A stretch of DNA of 64,000 nt from Spirosomataceae bacterium TFI 002 (GTDB lineage: Bacteria; Bacteroidota; Bacteroidia; Cytophagales; Spirosomataceae), in assembly GCA_900230115.1 (NCBI GenBank), contig LT907983.1, positions 3,363,001-3,427,000 of the forward strand, given 5' to 3'. The first letter of the stretch is position 1. Each line of letters begins with the position of its first letter. Below the pieces are notes generated by a model. That model was not told the DNA's origin, did not search any database, and was given only the letters and a program-made list of their open reading frames with translations. Position numbers and translations under genes: made by a program. Shown here piece after piece: positions 7,872 to 17,700 of this stretch.

Positions 7872-8626
7872 GTGTCTTCTCCTATTATCTTTAAGCCCTC
7901 CAATGTGAGGTTTACATCCACTAGGTCAAATACTCCCTCAAGCGTGTGGAGGATGCCAGAAAGGCCTCCAGTGGCAGCAATTTTTGCGTCTTCGCCAAGT
8001 TCCATTCTGAATTTTTGAAGAATATTCTTAACCATACCTTCATATCCATATAAGATTCCAGATTGGATGGACATTACAGTATCTGTTCCCATGGCTTTTT
8101 CGGGAAATTCGAGAGGTACTTCTGGTAGTTGTGCTGTATTTGAGAATAAAGACTTCAATGCTGTGCCTATCCCTGGGGCAATTGCCACGCCCAATATGGT
8201 ACCATTGTCGGAAATTCCGGTAAAAGTTAAGGCCGTTCCAAAGTCTACAACTATACATTTTTTACCAAAATGATTGTAGGTGGCTACCGAATTACAATAA
8301 ATATCTGAACCTAATTCATCTTGCTTTGTGATATCTACCTTTACTTTTGAATAAATACCAGGTTTTACTTGAATCGCTTGGCTTGATGTAATATTGCTCA
8401 TTACATCGCTGATCGTTTGATTCATCTGCGGAACCACACTGCTAAAGACAGCCTTTTGGAGTGTTTGTGGTCCAAATCCTTTTTCAAGAAAAAATTTACG
8501 TAACTCATATTCATAAAAAACGGCACCTTCTGGTGAGTTTGATCTCAGTCGATGGGTATGAGTAAGGACTCCTTTTTCTATTACTCCAAACACGGAGTCT
8601 GTATTTCCAATATCGGCAATTAGCAT
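7862..8626 (-). CDS. coaX: Type III pantothenate kinase
   Basis: The 254-residue protein is an ASKHA-fold kinase for the first step of coenzyme A synthesis. The phosphate-binding motif DIGNTDSVFGV is at residues 5-15. Further motifs are DFGTALTFTGI around 129-139 and ATGGLSG near 219. The product is cytoplasmic. Its start at 8626 diverges from the DUF177-rpmF operon. Type III kinases resist feedback by CoA, which is established for the family. Confidence 0.95.
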   Translation of the reverse strand: MLIADIGNTDSVFGVIEKGVLTHTHRLRSNSPEGAVFYEYELRKFFLEKGFGPQTLQKAVFSSVVPQMNQTISDVMSNITSSQAIQVKPGIYSKVKVDITKQDELGSDIYCNSVATYNHFGKKCIVVDFGTALTFTGISDNGTILGVAIAPGIGTALKSLFSNTAQLPEVPLEFPEKAMGTDTVMSIQSGILYGYEGMVKNILQKFRMELGEDAKIAATGGLSGILHTLEGVFDLVDVNLTLEGLKIIGEDTQE

Positions 8627-8744
8627 GCTACTTTATTTTTGAGCTAAAATAGAATTACTTTTTGGATTTACATGTTCTAGAGGAGGTGGAGTAGAAAAAG
8701 GATTTTATTTATTTCCATAATTTCTTAATCTCATAAAAACATCG

Positions 8745-8752
8745 TAATTTTG
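8745..8752 (+). promoter_or_regulatory. Possible -7 element of the DUF177-rpmF operon
   Basis: TAATTTTG matches TAnnTTTG, 16 bases before the ATG at 8769. A clear -33 element is not visible. Confidence 0.35.
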
Positions 8753-8768
8753 CAGCCTTTCTGAAAAA

Positions 8769-9308
8769 ATGGAAAAGATAATTACTAAATATAGAATTTT
8801 TATTCAGGGTCTTGAACAAAAGACCCACGAGTTTGAATTTGAGGGTGGTGATTCCTTATTTAAAGCTTTTCAGGAAGAGGATGCATACGATGGTGATTTT
8901 GTTGCAAAAGTTATTTTAGATAAAAATAGCACGATGTTGGTTTTGAATTTTGAAATCAACGCTACTTTGAACCTAGTATGTGATCGTAGCTTGGAGCCTT
9001 ATAGTGAGACTTTTAATATTACTGAAAAGTATATTTTTAAGTTTGGCGATGAGGCAGAAGTGGTGTCGGATGATATGGAAGTTATCCTTTATGGTGCTTC
9101 GGAAATAAATATTGCCCAGCATATTTTTGACTTTATTGCATTAGCAGTACCGATTAAAAAGCTACATCCTTCTTTAAGATCGAGTGATTCTGGTGAAGAT
9201 GAGTTCGTGATTTATGAAGGGAAGGAAGAAGATGAAGAGCAGGCGAAAATTGACCCAAGGTGGGAAGGTCTCGCAGGTTTAAAGAGTAAATTAGAAGACA
9301 ACAAATAA
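8769..9308 (+). CDS. DUF177/YceD family protein
   Basis: The 179-residue protein sits directly before rpmF, the classic position of DUF177 (YceD). It has the CDRSLEPY motif (residues 78-85) and the acidic tail ending in the conserved DPRWEGLAGLK block. The family is linked to ribosome or 23S rRNA maturation and to the L32-lipid operon in many bacteria. Its exact action is not settled. There are no membrane segments. rpmF begins 13 bases after its stop, so co-transcription is clear. Confidence 0.9.
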   Translation: MEKIITKYRIFIQGLEQKTHEFEFEGGDSLFKAFQEEDAYDGDFVAKVILDKNSTMLVLNFEINATLNLVCDRSLEPYSETFNITEKYIFKFGDEAEVVSDDMEVILYGASEINIAQHIFDFIALAVPIKKLHPSLRSSDSGEDEFVIYEGKEEDEEQAKIDPRWEGLAGLKSKLEDNK

Positions 9309-9320
9309 AAATAAGGAAAA

Positions 9321-9506
9321 ATGGCACATCCTAAACGAAAGATTTCGAAAACAAGGAGAGACAAGAGAAGAACTCACATTAATTTATCAGCAAAAACACT
9401 TTCTGTTGATGCAACAACTGGTGAGGTACATGTACGTCATCGTGCACACGTATCAGAAGGTAATCTTTATTACAAAGGAAAATTAGTTGCTGAGAATTAC
9501 GCCTAA
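9321..9506 (+). CDS. rpmF: 50S ribosomal protein L32, cysteine-free form
   Basis: This 61-residue basic protein begins [17 protein letters not shown], which is diagnostic of L32. The C-terminal half lacks the four zinc-binding cysteines of the C+ form, so this is the C- paralogue type that folds without zinc. It precedes plsX and fabH as in many bacteria, tying ribosome and lipid gene expression together. Confidence 0.96.
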   Translation: MAHPKRKISKTRRDKRRTHINLSAKTLSVDATTGEVHVRHRAHVSEGNLYYKGKLVAENYA

Positions 9507-9564
9507 TTCTGGGAATTGACCTATATTGGTCTTTCAAAATGATTTTTTGACCAAACCAATATTT

Positions 9565-10503
9565 ATGATAATTGCAGTAGATGCGATGGGTGGTGACTAT
9601 GCTCCAAAAGCAGTAGTTGAAGGAGCAATTCTTGCCGCCAATGAGTTGGGGAGTTCTGCAAAGATTTTATTGATTGGTAAAGCTGAGGAGATTAATTCTC
9701 ACTTTAGTGGAAAGGATATTCCGCAGACAATAGAAGTTGTACATGCTGATGAAGTCATTGGTATGCACGAACATCCTGCAAAGGCTTTTGCTCAGAAACC
9801 AAATTCCAGCTTAGGAATCGGATTTAAAATGATGGCGTCAGGCGAGTGCCAAGCACTATGTAGTGCTGGTAATACTGGAGCTATGATGGTAGGTTCGCTT
9901 TTTACATTGAAAACTTACGGAAATATTCAAAGACCCCCAATTGCGGGGTTTTTTCCTTTGAAGTCGGGTGGGTTCAGTTTAATGTTAGACATAGGTGCCA
10001 ATGCAGATTGTAAGCCTGAGGTCTTAAACCAATTTGGTGAGCTGGGTTCTATTTATGCGAAGTTTTCACTCGAAATTCCCAATCCTAAAGTTGCTCTCCT
10101 TAGCATTGGAGAGGAGGAAACAAAGGGTTCGGCCGTAGTACAAGCTGCTCATCAATTGTTAAAGGAGAATAAAAAAATTAACTTTATAGGTAATGTCGAA
10201 GGTAGAGATCTTTTCGAAGGAAAAGCCGACGTTATCATCACAGAAGGGTTCACGGGCAATGTACTTTTCAAAATGGGTGAATCTCTATATGATTATGCCG
10301 CTTCCAAAGGGATTGATGACCAACTAATCAACAGAATGAATTATGAGGTGGTTGGTGGTAGTCCTATTATTGGAGTAAGAGGAAATGTCATTGTTGCTCA
10401 CGGAATATCTAGTCCGCTGGCAATTAAGAATATGATACTTCTTGCTGGAAGGCAGGTCAAGTCAAATGTAAATCAAAAATTAGCCGAAGCTTTCGACGTT
10501 TGA
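9565..10503 (+). CDS. plsX: Phosphate acyltransferase PlsX
   Basis: The 312-residue enzyme makes acyl-phosphate from acyl-ACP for phospholipid synthesis. It begins MIIAVDAMGGDYAPKAVVEG, the standard PlsX start. That is why I prefer ATG at 9565 over the upstream TTG at 9526, which would add 13 unrelated residues. Other signatures are LCSAGNTGAMM, LDIGANADCKPE and TEGFTGNVLFKMGE. It lies in the order rpmF-plsX-fabH. Confidence 0.95.
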   Translation: MIIAVDAMGGDYAPKAVVEGAILAANELGSSAKILLIGKAEEINSHFSGKDIPQTIEVVHADEVIGMHEHPAKAFAQKPNSSLGIGFKMMASGECQALCSAGNTGAMMVGSLFTLKTYGNIQRPPIAGFFPLKSGGFSLMLDIGANADCKPEVLNQFGELGSIYAKFSLEIPNPKVALLSIGEEETKGSAVVQAAHQLLKENKKINFIGNVEGRDLFEGKADVIITEGFTGNVLFKMGESLYDYAASKGIDDQLINRMNYEVVGGSPIIGVRGNVIVAHGISSPLAIKNMILLAGRQVKSNVNQKLAEAFDV

Positions 10504-10523
10504 TCGTCAATCTTAGTAAGTTT

Positions 10524-11510
10524 ATGAAAATTCAAGCAGCAATTACAGGGGTAAGTGGATATTTACCAGAAGATGTATTGACCAATAAGGATCTTGAGGC
10601 AATGGTGGAAACCAATGACGAATGGATAGTTAGCCGAACGGGTATAAAAGAGCGAAGAATTCTTAAAGGTGAAGGTTTAGGAACTTCGTACATGGCTGCT
10701 GAAGCAGTTAAAAGCTTATTAAAAAAGACTGATACTGATCCAAAAGATGTGGATTTAGTTATTGTTGCAACAGTTACTCCAGATTATTTCTTTCCTTCTA
10801 CAGCAAACTTGGTTTGTCGTGAATGTGGAATTCCATCCATTGGAAGTTTTGATTTGCTAGCTGCTTGCTCAGGTTTTATATACGCTTTGAGTACTGGAGC
10901 ACAGTTTATTGAGTCAGGTAGGTATAAAAAAGTTATTGTTGTAGGTGCCGATAAGATGTCTGCAATAGTTGACTATACAGATCGTACCACTTGTATTTTG
11001 TTTGGAGATGGTGCTGGAGCGGTAATGCTTGAGCCCAATACTGAGGGGCTTGGTTTAGTGGATTTTGATTTAAATTCAGACGGGACTGGCGAGCATCATT
11101 TAATAATGAAAGGTGGTGGCAGTAAAAATCCAGCAACAAATGAGACTGTTGATCAGCAACTACATTATATACGTCAAGAAGGTCCAGCAGTCTTTAAATT
11201 TGCCGTAACAAAAATGGCTGATACGGCTGCTACTATCATGGAGCGTAATAACCTAAAGGGAGATGATGTTGCATGGTTGGTGCCTCATCAGGCAAATAAG
11301 AGAATCATAGATGCAACGGCAAATAGAATGGAAATTGGTCCAGAAAAAGTGATGATGAATATCCAGAATTATGGAAACACCACTGCTGCAACCATTCCAC
11401 TTTGCTTATTTGATTATGAATCAAAACTGAAAAAAGGTGATAATCTTGTACTAGCCGCTTTTGGAGGTGGTTTTACTTGGGCTAGTGCACTCATAAAGTG
11501 GGCTTACTAA
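10524..11510 (+). CDS. fabH: Beta-ketoacyl-ACP synthase III
   Basis: The 328-residue enzyme condenses acetyl-CoA with malonyl-ACP to start fatty acid synthesis. The catalytic cysteine is in DLLAACSGF, the histidine in PHQANKRII and the asparagine in NYGNTTAATIP. I chose ATG at 10524 because MKIQAAITGVSGYLPEDVLT is the typical start. The frame also allows TTG at 10500, overlapping the plsX stop. The following gene starts one base after the stop. Confidence 0.96.
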   Translation: MKIQAAITGVSGYLPEDVLTNKDLEAMVETNDEWIVSRTGIKERRILKGEGLGTSYMAAEAVKSLLKKTDTDPKDVDLVIVATVTPDYFFPSTANLVCRECGIPSIGSFDLLAACSGFIYALSTGAQFIESGRYKKVIVVGADKMSAIVDYTDRTTCILFGDGAGAVMLEPNTEGLGLVDFDLNSDGTGEHHLIMKGGGSKNPATNETVDQQLHYIRQEGPAVFKFAVTKMADTAATIMERNNLKGDDVAWLVPHQANKRIIDATANRMEIGPEKVMMNIQNYGNTTAATIPLCLFDYESKLKKGDNLVLAAFGGGFTWASALIKWAY

Positions 11511-11511
11511 A

Positions 11512-12177
11512 ATGAATAAAATTGCCATACTCATTTTGGTTTCTTTAGGTAGCTTTGCTCAAACCAAAGTTAGGACCTTTGACCAATTTGCTGTGAGTTA
11601 TGGCTTGAATGATAAAGTTTCGACAACCTCTCTTTCTCTTGGGCAAGAAATGGTTGTTGGGAAAGATATTGCATGCTCATTTGGAGCATTTGCAAGATTA
11701 AATTGGAATAGTTTAAAACCTCAATCTTTAGAAAGTAAAGGAGATTTTGTAAATGATGAACTTGGAATTTTAAATAAGTCGAATGTATTTTCTCTAAGTT
11801 TTCCACTTTCTGCATCTATTGGGTTTAAAAACCTTTCATTTGGTGGTAACTTTGATTTAGCCAGTTGGACTTTTGGAAAAACCCTTGATTCAAAACGGTT
11901 TACAGTAGATCAAGCTAGTGCAGGTCTTGTTGCTCGGCCAAAAGGTTTAAGCTGGGTGTTAAGTAAAGAGGAGAGTTTTAAAAACTTAAGTAATCAATTG
12001 TACTTAAGTTATACTTTTGACCAATCTTTTGGAATTAGAGTTGGAATGAGTTCTCAACATATCACTTATGATCTACGAAATCTAGATACAAATGGAAACG
12101 TCGGAACAAGAGAAAACATCTTCGGACATACCTATATGTATCCTTTTATTTCACTAAGATTTAATAACGAAAAATAA
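11512..12177 (+). CDS. Exported beta-rich protein of unknown function between fabH and efp
   Basis: The 221-residue product has a short signal peptide (MNKIAILILVSLGSFAQ). After it come alternating hydrophobic and polar strands with many Ser, Phe and Gly residues (SLSFPLSASIGFKNLSFGGN, QLYLSYTFDQSFGIRVGM). It ends with FISLRFNNEK, where an outer-membrane barrel would place its last strand. No catalytic residues are recognised. It is tightly packed: one base after fabH and four before efp. This suggests co-expression with lipid and translation genes. The outer-membrane location is inferred. Confidence 0.7.
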   Translation: MNKIAILILVSLGSFAQTKVRTFDQFAVSYGLNDKVSTTSLSLGQEMVVGKDIACSFGAFARLNWNSLKPQSLESKGDFVNDELGILNKSNVFSLSFPLSASIGFKNLSFGGNFDLASWTFGKTLDSKRFTVDQASAGLVARPKGLSWVLSKEESFKNLSNQLYLSYTFDQSFGIRVGMSSQHITYDLRNLDTNGNVGTRENIFGHTYMYPFISLRFNNEK

Positions 12178-12181
12178 AAAC

Positions 12182-12748
12182 ATGGCTTCTACAGCAGATT
12201 TTAGAAACGGTCTTTGTCTAGAATGGAACAATGATTTGTACATTATAATAGATTTCCAACATGTTAAACCAGGTAAAGGACCTGCTTTTGTAAGATCGAA
12301 ACTAAGAAATATCAAAACTGGAAGAGTTTTGGACAACACATTCACTGCAGGTGAAAAAGTAGTAACAGCACGTGTGGAACGCCATCAGTTTCAGTTTTTA
12401 TACAAAGATGATATGGGTTACCATTTCATGAATAGCGAAACTTTTGAGCAAACAAACCTGAGTGAGGAAATGATTCCTGCTCATGATTTACTTAAAGAAG
12501 GCCAGGTAGTAGATGTACTTATTCATGCAGAAACTGAAACTCCTCTTACGCTTGATATGCCTATGTACGTAGAGTTACGAGTTACTTATACTGAACCAGG
12601 CCTCAAAGGTGATACTGCGAATAATCCAATGAAACCCGCAACAGTAGAAACTGGGGCAACGATAAAAGTGCCATTGTTTATCGAAAACGATGAGTTAATA
12701 AAAGTCAATACCGAAAAGTACGAATACGATTCTAGGGTTAAAGAATAA
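12182..12748 (+). CDS. efp: Elongation factor P
   Basis: The 188-residue protein has three domains in the usual EF-P order: a KOW-like N-domain, an OB domain (VELRVTYTEPGLKGDTANNP at about 128-147) and a C-terminal OB domain. The loop that reaches the peptidyl-transferase centre reads KPGKGPAFVRSKLRN, with K32 at the tip, so an unmodified or lysine-modified form is expected. EF-P relieves ribosome stalling at proline runs. It is next to accB and accC, a common bacterial arrangement. Confidence 0.96.
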   Translation: MASTADFRNGLCLEWNNDLYIIIDFQHVKPGKGPAFVRSKLRNIKTGRVLDNTFTAGEKVVTARVERHQFQFLYKDDMGYHFMNSETFEQTNLSEEMIPAHDLLKEGQVVDVLIHAETETPLTLDMPMYVELRVTYTEPGLKGDTANNPMKPATVETGATIKVPLFIENDELIKVNTEKYEYDSRVKE

Positions 12749-12789
12749 TCCTATACTCAAACAAATTTTAATTGAGTAGTTATAATTTA

Positions 12790-12797
12790 TACATTTG
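12790..12797 (+). promoter_or_regulatory. Possible -7 element before accB
   Basis: TACATTTG matches TAnnTTTG, 22 bases upstream of the accB ATG. A TTG at 12772-12774 lies 15 bases further upstream, closer than usual. This may be a secondary promoter inside the operon. Confidence 0.35.
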
Positions 12798-12819
12798 TAG
12801 TACAAGAAAATCCTAATCA

Positions 12820-13305
12820 ATGGAAACGAAAGACATTCAAAAACTCTTAGATTATATTTCTAAGTCTGATTTAGATGAAGTAAATATTGAAACATCGGAG
12901 CTTAAGTTGAGCATCAAAAGAAGCCTTGCGGGTAACAGCGTTCAAGCTGTACAAGTACCTGTTCAGCAGGCTGCTCCAGCACCAGCTGCTTTGCCAGTAA
13001 TGGAAGCACCAAAACCACAGTCTCCGGCTTCTGCTGAACCTGTAGCTGCGGAGGTTGCATCTAACTTAATAGAAGTAAAATCTCCAATGATCGGTACGTT
13101 TTACCGTGCTTCTGGTCCAGATAAGCCAAACTTTGTAGAAATAGGTGATACTATTACTGAAGGTGGAGTTATTTGTATCGTAGAAGCAATGAAATTATTC
13201 AATGAAATTGAATCTGAGGTATCAGGAAAAGTTGTGAAAATTCTTGTTGAGGATGCAAGTCCTATCGAATTTGATCAGCCATTGTTCCTAGTAGAACCTA
13301 TTTAA
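12820..13305 (+). CDS. accB: Biotin carboxyl carrier protein of acetyl-CoA carboxylase
   Basis: The 161-residue protein has an N-terminal helical part, an Ala/Pro-rich linker (residues 45-80) and a C-terminal biotinyl domain. The biotin-attachment lysine is K125 in EAMKLFNEIE. The usual second methionine after this lysine is leucine here, which is common in Bacteroidota. It carries carboxybiotin between AccC and the carboxyltransferase, for malonyl-CoA synthesis. accC follows after 28 bases. Confidence 0.96.
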   Translation: METKDIQKLLDYISKSDLDEVNIETSELKLSIKRSLAGNSVQAVQVPVQQAAPAPAALPVMEAPKPQSPASAEPVAAEVASNLIEVKSPMIGTFYRASGPDKPNFVEIGDTITEGGVICIVEAMKLFNEIESEVSGKVVKILVEDASPIEFDQPLFLVEPI

Positions 13306-13333
13306 TTCATTTTTTAAACTTTAATTATAACAA

Positions 13334-14677
13334 ATGTTTAAAAAATTACTAATAGCCAATCGTGGTGAAATTGCCCTTCGAATTATAAGAACTTGTAAGG
13401 AGATGGGAATTAAAACTGTTGCGGTATATTCCACAGCAGATAAAGAAAGCCTACACGTGAGATTTGCAGATGAAGCGGTTTGTATAGGACCGCCTCCAAG
13501 CAAAGATTCTTACTTAAAAATGCAGAACATACTTTCTGCAGCTGAAATAACAAACGCGGATGCCATTCATCCTGGTTATGGTTTTCTTTCTGAAAATGCT
13601 GAGTTTTCTAAAATATGTGAAGATTACGGAATAAAATTTATTGGAGCTACTGCAGAGCAAATCAACCTAATGGGTGATAAGGCGACAGCAAAAGAGACAA
13701 TGAAAAAGGCTGGAGTACCTTGCATTCCAGGTTCTGTAGGAGTTATAGATGACATAGAGGAAGCCAAAAAGCTTGCAAAAAAGATCAAGTACCCTGTAAT
13801 TGTTAAAGCCACTGCTGGTGGTGGGGGAAAGGGAATGCGAGTTATTAAAAGGGAAGAAGATTTTCAGAAAATGTGGGATGACGCTAAAAAAGAGTCTGCT
13901 GCAGCTTTTGGAAACGACGGTCTATATTTGGAGAAGTTCGTAGAAGAGCCACGCCACATAGAAATTCAAATTGTTGGAGATCAATTTGGCAAGGTATGTC
14001 ACTTGTCGGAGCGTGATTGTTCTATTCAGAGAAGACATCAAAAACTTGTTGAAGAAACACCTTCTCCAGTAGTTTCAGATAAACTTCGTGAAAAAATGGG
14101 TGCTGCTGCGATTGCTGGAGCAAAGGCCATAAAGTACGAAGGTGCGGGTACAGTTGAATTTTTGGTTGACAAACATGGGGATTTTTACTTCATGGAAATG
14201 AACACAAGAATTCAAGTGGAGCACCCTATTACTGAAGAAGTAACAGACTATGACCTAATAAAGGAGCAAATAAAAGTTGCCGCTGGGATTCCAATCTCTG
14301 GGAAAAATTATTTCCCTAAGAAATACTCAATGGAGTGTAGAATTAATGCAGAAGATCCTAAAAATGGATTTAGACCTTCTCCGGGGAAAATTCAAACAAT
14401 GCATTTCCCTGGTGGTCATGGAGTGAGAGTGGATAGCCATGTATATGCAGGTTACACTATTCCTCCTAACTATGACTCTATGATTGCTAAGCTTATTGTA
14501 ACGGCACAGTCTCGTGAAGAAGTTTTAGTAAGAATGAAAAGGGCATTACAAGAATTCTATATTGAAGGAATAAAAACAACAATCCCTTTCCATATCAAGC
14601 TTATGGACGATGAACAGTTTAAAACTGGCATTTTTACCACGAGCTTCTTAGAAAGTTTTGACTTTTCCGATATTTAA
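13334..14677 (+). CDS. accC: Acetyl-CoA carboxylase, biotin carboxylase subunit
   Basis: The 447-residue ATP-grasp enzyme carboxylates biotin on AccB using bicarbonate and ATP. It begins [20 protein letters not shown]. The glycine-rich ATP loop is [12 protein letters not shown], and the active-site block is [15 protein letters not shown]. Length is normal. It is the last gene of the cluster and is followed immediately by a strong terminator. Confidence 0.97.
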   Translation: MFKKLLIANRGEIALRIIRTCKEMGIKTVAVYSTADKESLHVRFADEAVCIGPPPSKDSYLKMQNILSAAEITNADAIHPGYGFLSENAEFSKICEDYGIKFIGATAEQINLMGDKATAKETMKKAGVPCIPGSVGVIDDIEEAKKLAKKIKYPVIVKATAGGGGKGMRVIKREEDFQKMWDDAKKESAAAFGNDGLYLEKFVEEPRHIEIQIVGDQFGKVCHLSERDCSIQRRHQKLVEETPSPVVSDKLREKMGAAAIAGAKAIKYEGAGTVEFLVDKHGDFYFMEMNTRIQVEHPITEEVTDYDLIKEQIKVAAGIPISGKNYFPKKYSMECRINAEDPKNGFRPSPGKIQTMHFPGGHGVRVDSHVYAGYTIPPNYDSMIAKLIVTAQSREEVLVRMKRALQEFYIEGIKTTIPFHIKLMDDEQFKTGIFTTSFLESFDFSDI

Positions 14678-14708
14678 AATAAAAGACCTCAAGTGAGGTC
14701 TTTTATTT
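14677..14708 (+). terminator. Terminator after accC
   Basis: A perfect 14-base stem, AAATAAAAGACCTC (14677-14690) with GAGGTCTTTTATTT (14695-14708), has a four-base loop AAGT. Its flanks supply T-runs on both strands. The first arm starts at the last base of the accC stop codon. Confidence 0.9.
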
Positions 14709-14741
14709 GTCCCAATATGGAGTTAATTTCGTAAAAAAAAC

Positions 14742-17700
14742 TTGAGATATACACTAGCTTTTCTAACGTTGCTTTATTCATTGGTGGGCTTTGGTCAGGC
14801 CAATAGGTGGATTGATTATACAAAAGGTCACTTAGAAATAAGCATTACTCAAGATGGCGTTTATGAATTAAATAAAGACCAGCTCATCAAGTATGGTGTT
14901 TTAACGGAGGAGATTAATTCTAAGAAACCTCACTTGTTTCACCATGGAATTGAAATTCCGGTAAGTTGGAATGGAAATACCCTTCAGTTTTTTGCCAAAA
15001 ATAATAAAGGTCAACTGGATAGTTTACTTTATCGTCCATACACTGCGAGGCCTACAAGAACTCATCCTTTGTTTCAAGATGCAGCTATTTATTACCTAAG
15101 CTGGAATGATGAACCGATCAAAGCTTGGACTCCGAAAGTAAATTCGGCTGCAACGGTACAAGGGGAGGCTTCTATAATCAATAAAAAAATAGTAGAATAT
15201 AACGATCAGTATTCATTCAATAATAGCATTGGTTTGTTGCCCGTGTTGCAACAGAGCTACTTTGAAGAGGGGGAAGGCTGGACCGGAAAATTCTGGAGTT
15301 TAGATACTACCGCAACTTTTAGTATTGAGTTAGAAAACTTTGATAAGAGTGCAAAAGAAGATATTCAAATTGCTTTTCAACTCAATGGGAGGAGTAATCG
15401 CAACCACCACGTCATGTATGAAATAAACGGGGTCAGTCAGTCTGATACGCTGTTCTTTGGTCCTTTTTCTCATTTTGAAAAGAAAGTTACATTATCTCCT
15501 AGTTCTTTTACAGATAATAAGCTTGTTGTTAAATTCTTTGCTCTAAAAGTTTTTGAACTTGATTGGGTTTCACTTTCTAGAATAGAAATTCAATACCCAG
15601 GGTTAGACAAGGATAAAGATTATGAATTCTTCGTATTAAGTAATAGGTCAGTAGTTAAAACCTGTGAAAGCTGTATTTTGATTGAAGATGTTAACTCCGA
15701 AAATGCAGTTGAAGTTGGTTCTCAAAATGGTTCTTACAATCTAGAAAAAGGGAAATTCTATAAGTACTTCAAAAATGTATTAGCTCCTGAAAGTATTAAG
15801 CTTATGAAATTTAAGGAGCTTGATCGAACAGCAAATTATTTCATTGTTACACATAGTAGTTTATTAAAAAGTGCAAACGAATATGCCGCATATCGATCTA
15901 GTGAAAGTGGTGGAGGTTATAGTGTTTCAGTAGTAACTAGTGAGGATTTATATAAGCAATTCTGCTATGGAGAAAGAAATCCAGTTGCCATTAAGAACTA
16001 TATACAATGGGCTTGCAATGGAGACTTCAAAGGAAAACAGCTATTGCTGTTAGGAAGAGGTGTTAGTTTTCCTGATGTATTGAAGCAATGGAGAGACAGA
16101 GATTTAGTTCCTACTGTTGGTTACCCAGGGTCAGATGTATTATTAAGTGCAGGACTGGACTTTGATTATGACTCGGATGTACAAGCAATATCAACAGGAA
16201 GGCTCAATGTGACTAAAGATATTGAGGTTCTTAATTATTTAGCAAAGGTTAAAGAAATAGAAAGTGCTCCCATTGCAGCAGATTGGAAAAAGAATTTTGC
16301 TCACTTAAGTGGGGGTAAAACAGTTTCCGAAATTTCCGTTTTGAGTCAGACTCTTAAGAATATTTCGCCCTATGCAATCGAAGGTTTACTCGGTGCTGAT
16401 ATAGAAACCTTTGTCAAGAAAAGTACTACCGAGGTAGAGGACATTGATATTGCAAGCCAAGTAAACGAAGGCTTAGGAATGATCGCATTTGCAGGTCATG
16501 GATCGGCAAATGTAATTGATCTTAATATTGGTTATTGTTCTCCTTTGGAAAACGGGTTTAATAATAAAGGACAATATCCTGTCATGTATTTCAATGGTTG
16601 CGGTGTAGGTAATGTGTTTTATAGATATGATCCACTGACAACCGATTGGCTTTTGACACCCGAAAAAGGAGCGATTGCTGTATTTTCTAACTCATTTTGG
16701 AGCTACCAATTTAGTACACAACTATTTTTAGATGCTTTTTATCAGAGATTATTTTCTGATAGTACTACTGCTAACTTAAGCTTAGGTGAGTTGCACAAAG
16801 AAGTGAACCAGTCGTTGAAGAACATTAAATTTAACCCCTATGTACTTTCCAATATCCATCAGTTGGTATTACAGGGTGACCCAGCCATAAAGTTTTTCCC
16901 CGTAGAAAAACCAGATTATCAAGTTGAGGAATCTTCAATTTTTATTTCGTCCTCAAACCTTAGCCAGCCTATTGCTCAGAATGATCAATTAAATATTGGT
17001 GTAGTTATCAAAAATACCGGTCGATTCGATAAATCACGAGTTTCAAAAGCTAATATTACTATAACTTCAAACAATCAAACAAACAATTTCGAGCAAGTCT
17101 TTAACGGTTTCGCAAGAAGAGATACTTTATCGCTTACTATACCCAATACCCCAATTGAAAAAATAGCTGTTGCTATTATCGGGGGAGACGAATATAGTGT
17201 CGATAATAATTTTGCTGAATTGGTAATATCCAATTGGGAAGAAGTGGGATCAAGAACTTCGTTTCCTGCGAATGTTGTACCAGACAATATTGGACCTGTG
17301 GTTTATTTCAAAGTTGATAATAAGCTAATTGAGAATGAGACTTATATAAATCCAAACGGGAGCCAAGAAATTACCCTTGTAGATGAGAACCCTATTTCTG
17401 CCAAAATTGATAAAATAAAAGTTGAGTTGATACAGCCAGGGATGACTTCATTTGAGGAAATTTCGCTTAAGAGTGTAGTATCAAAAACGCCGTATGAGCT
17501 ATCTTTTACTCCCGATATTAATCTAGTAAAAGGAACGTACACAGTAAGAGTTACTGGTTTTGATGAAAATGGAAATAGCTCCAAGCAATTTGTAAGAACA
17601 TTTTTAGTAAATGATCGCAGAATGGATAGTCAACTTAATATTTTCCCAAATCCAGGAAGCATTGTTAGCGTAGCAAGTTTAGAAACAATTGCCCCAGAAA

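Noticed and set aside
9526-9564. TTG start for plsX.
   Set aside because: It adds residues absent from the usual PlsX start MIIAVDAMGGD, which begins at 9565.
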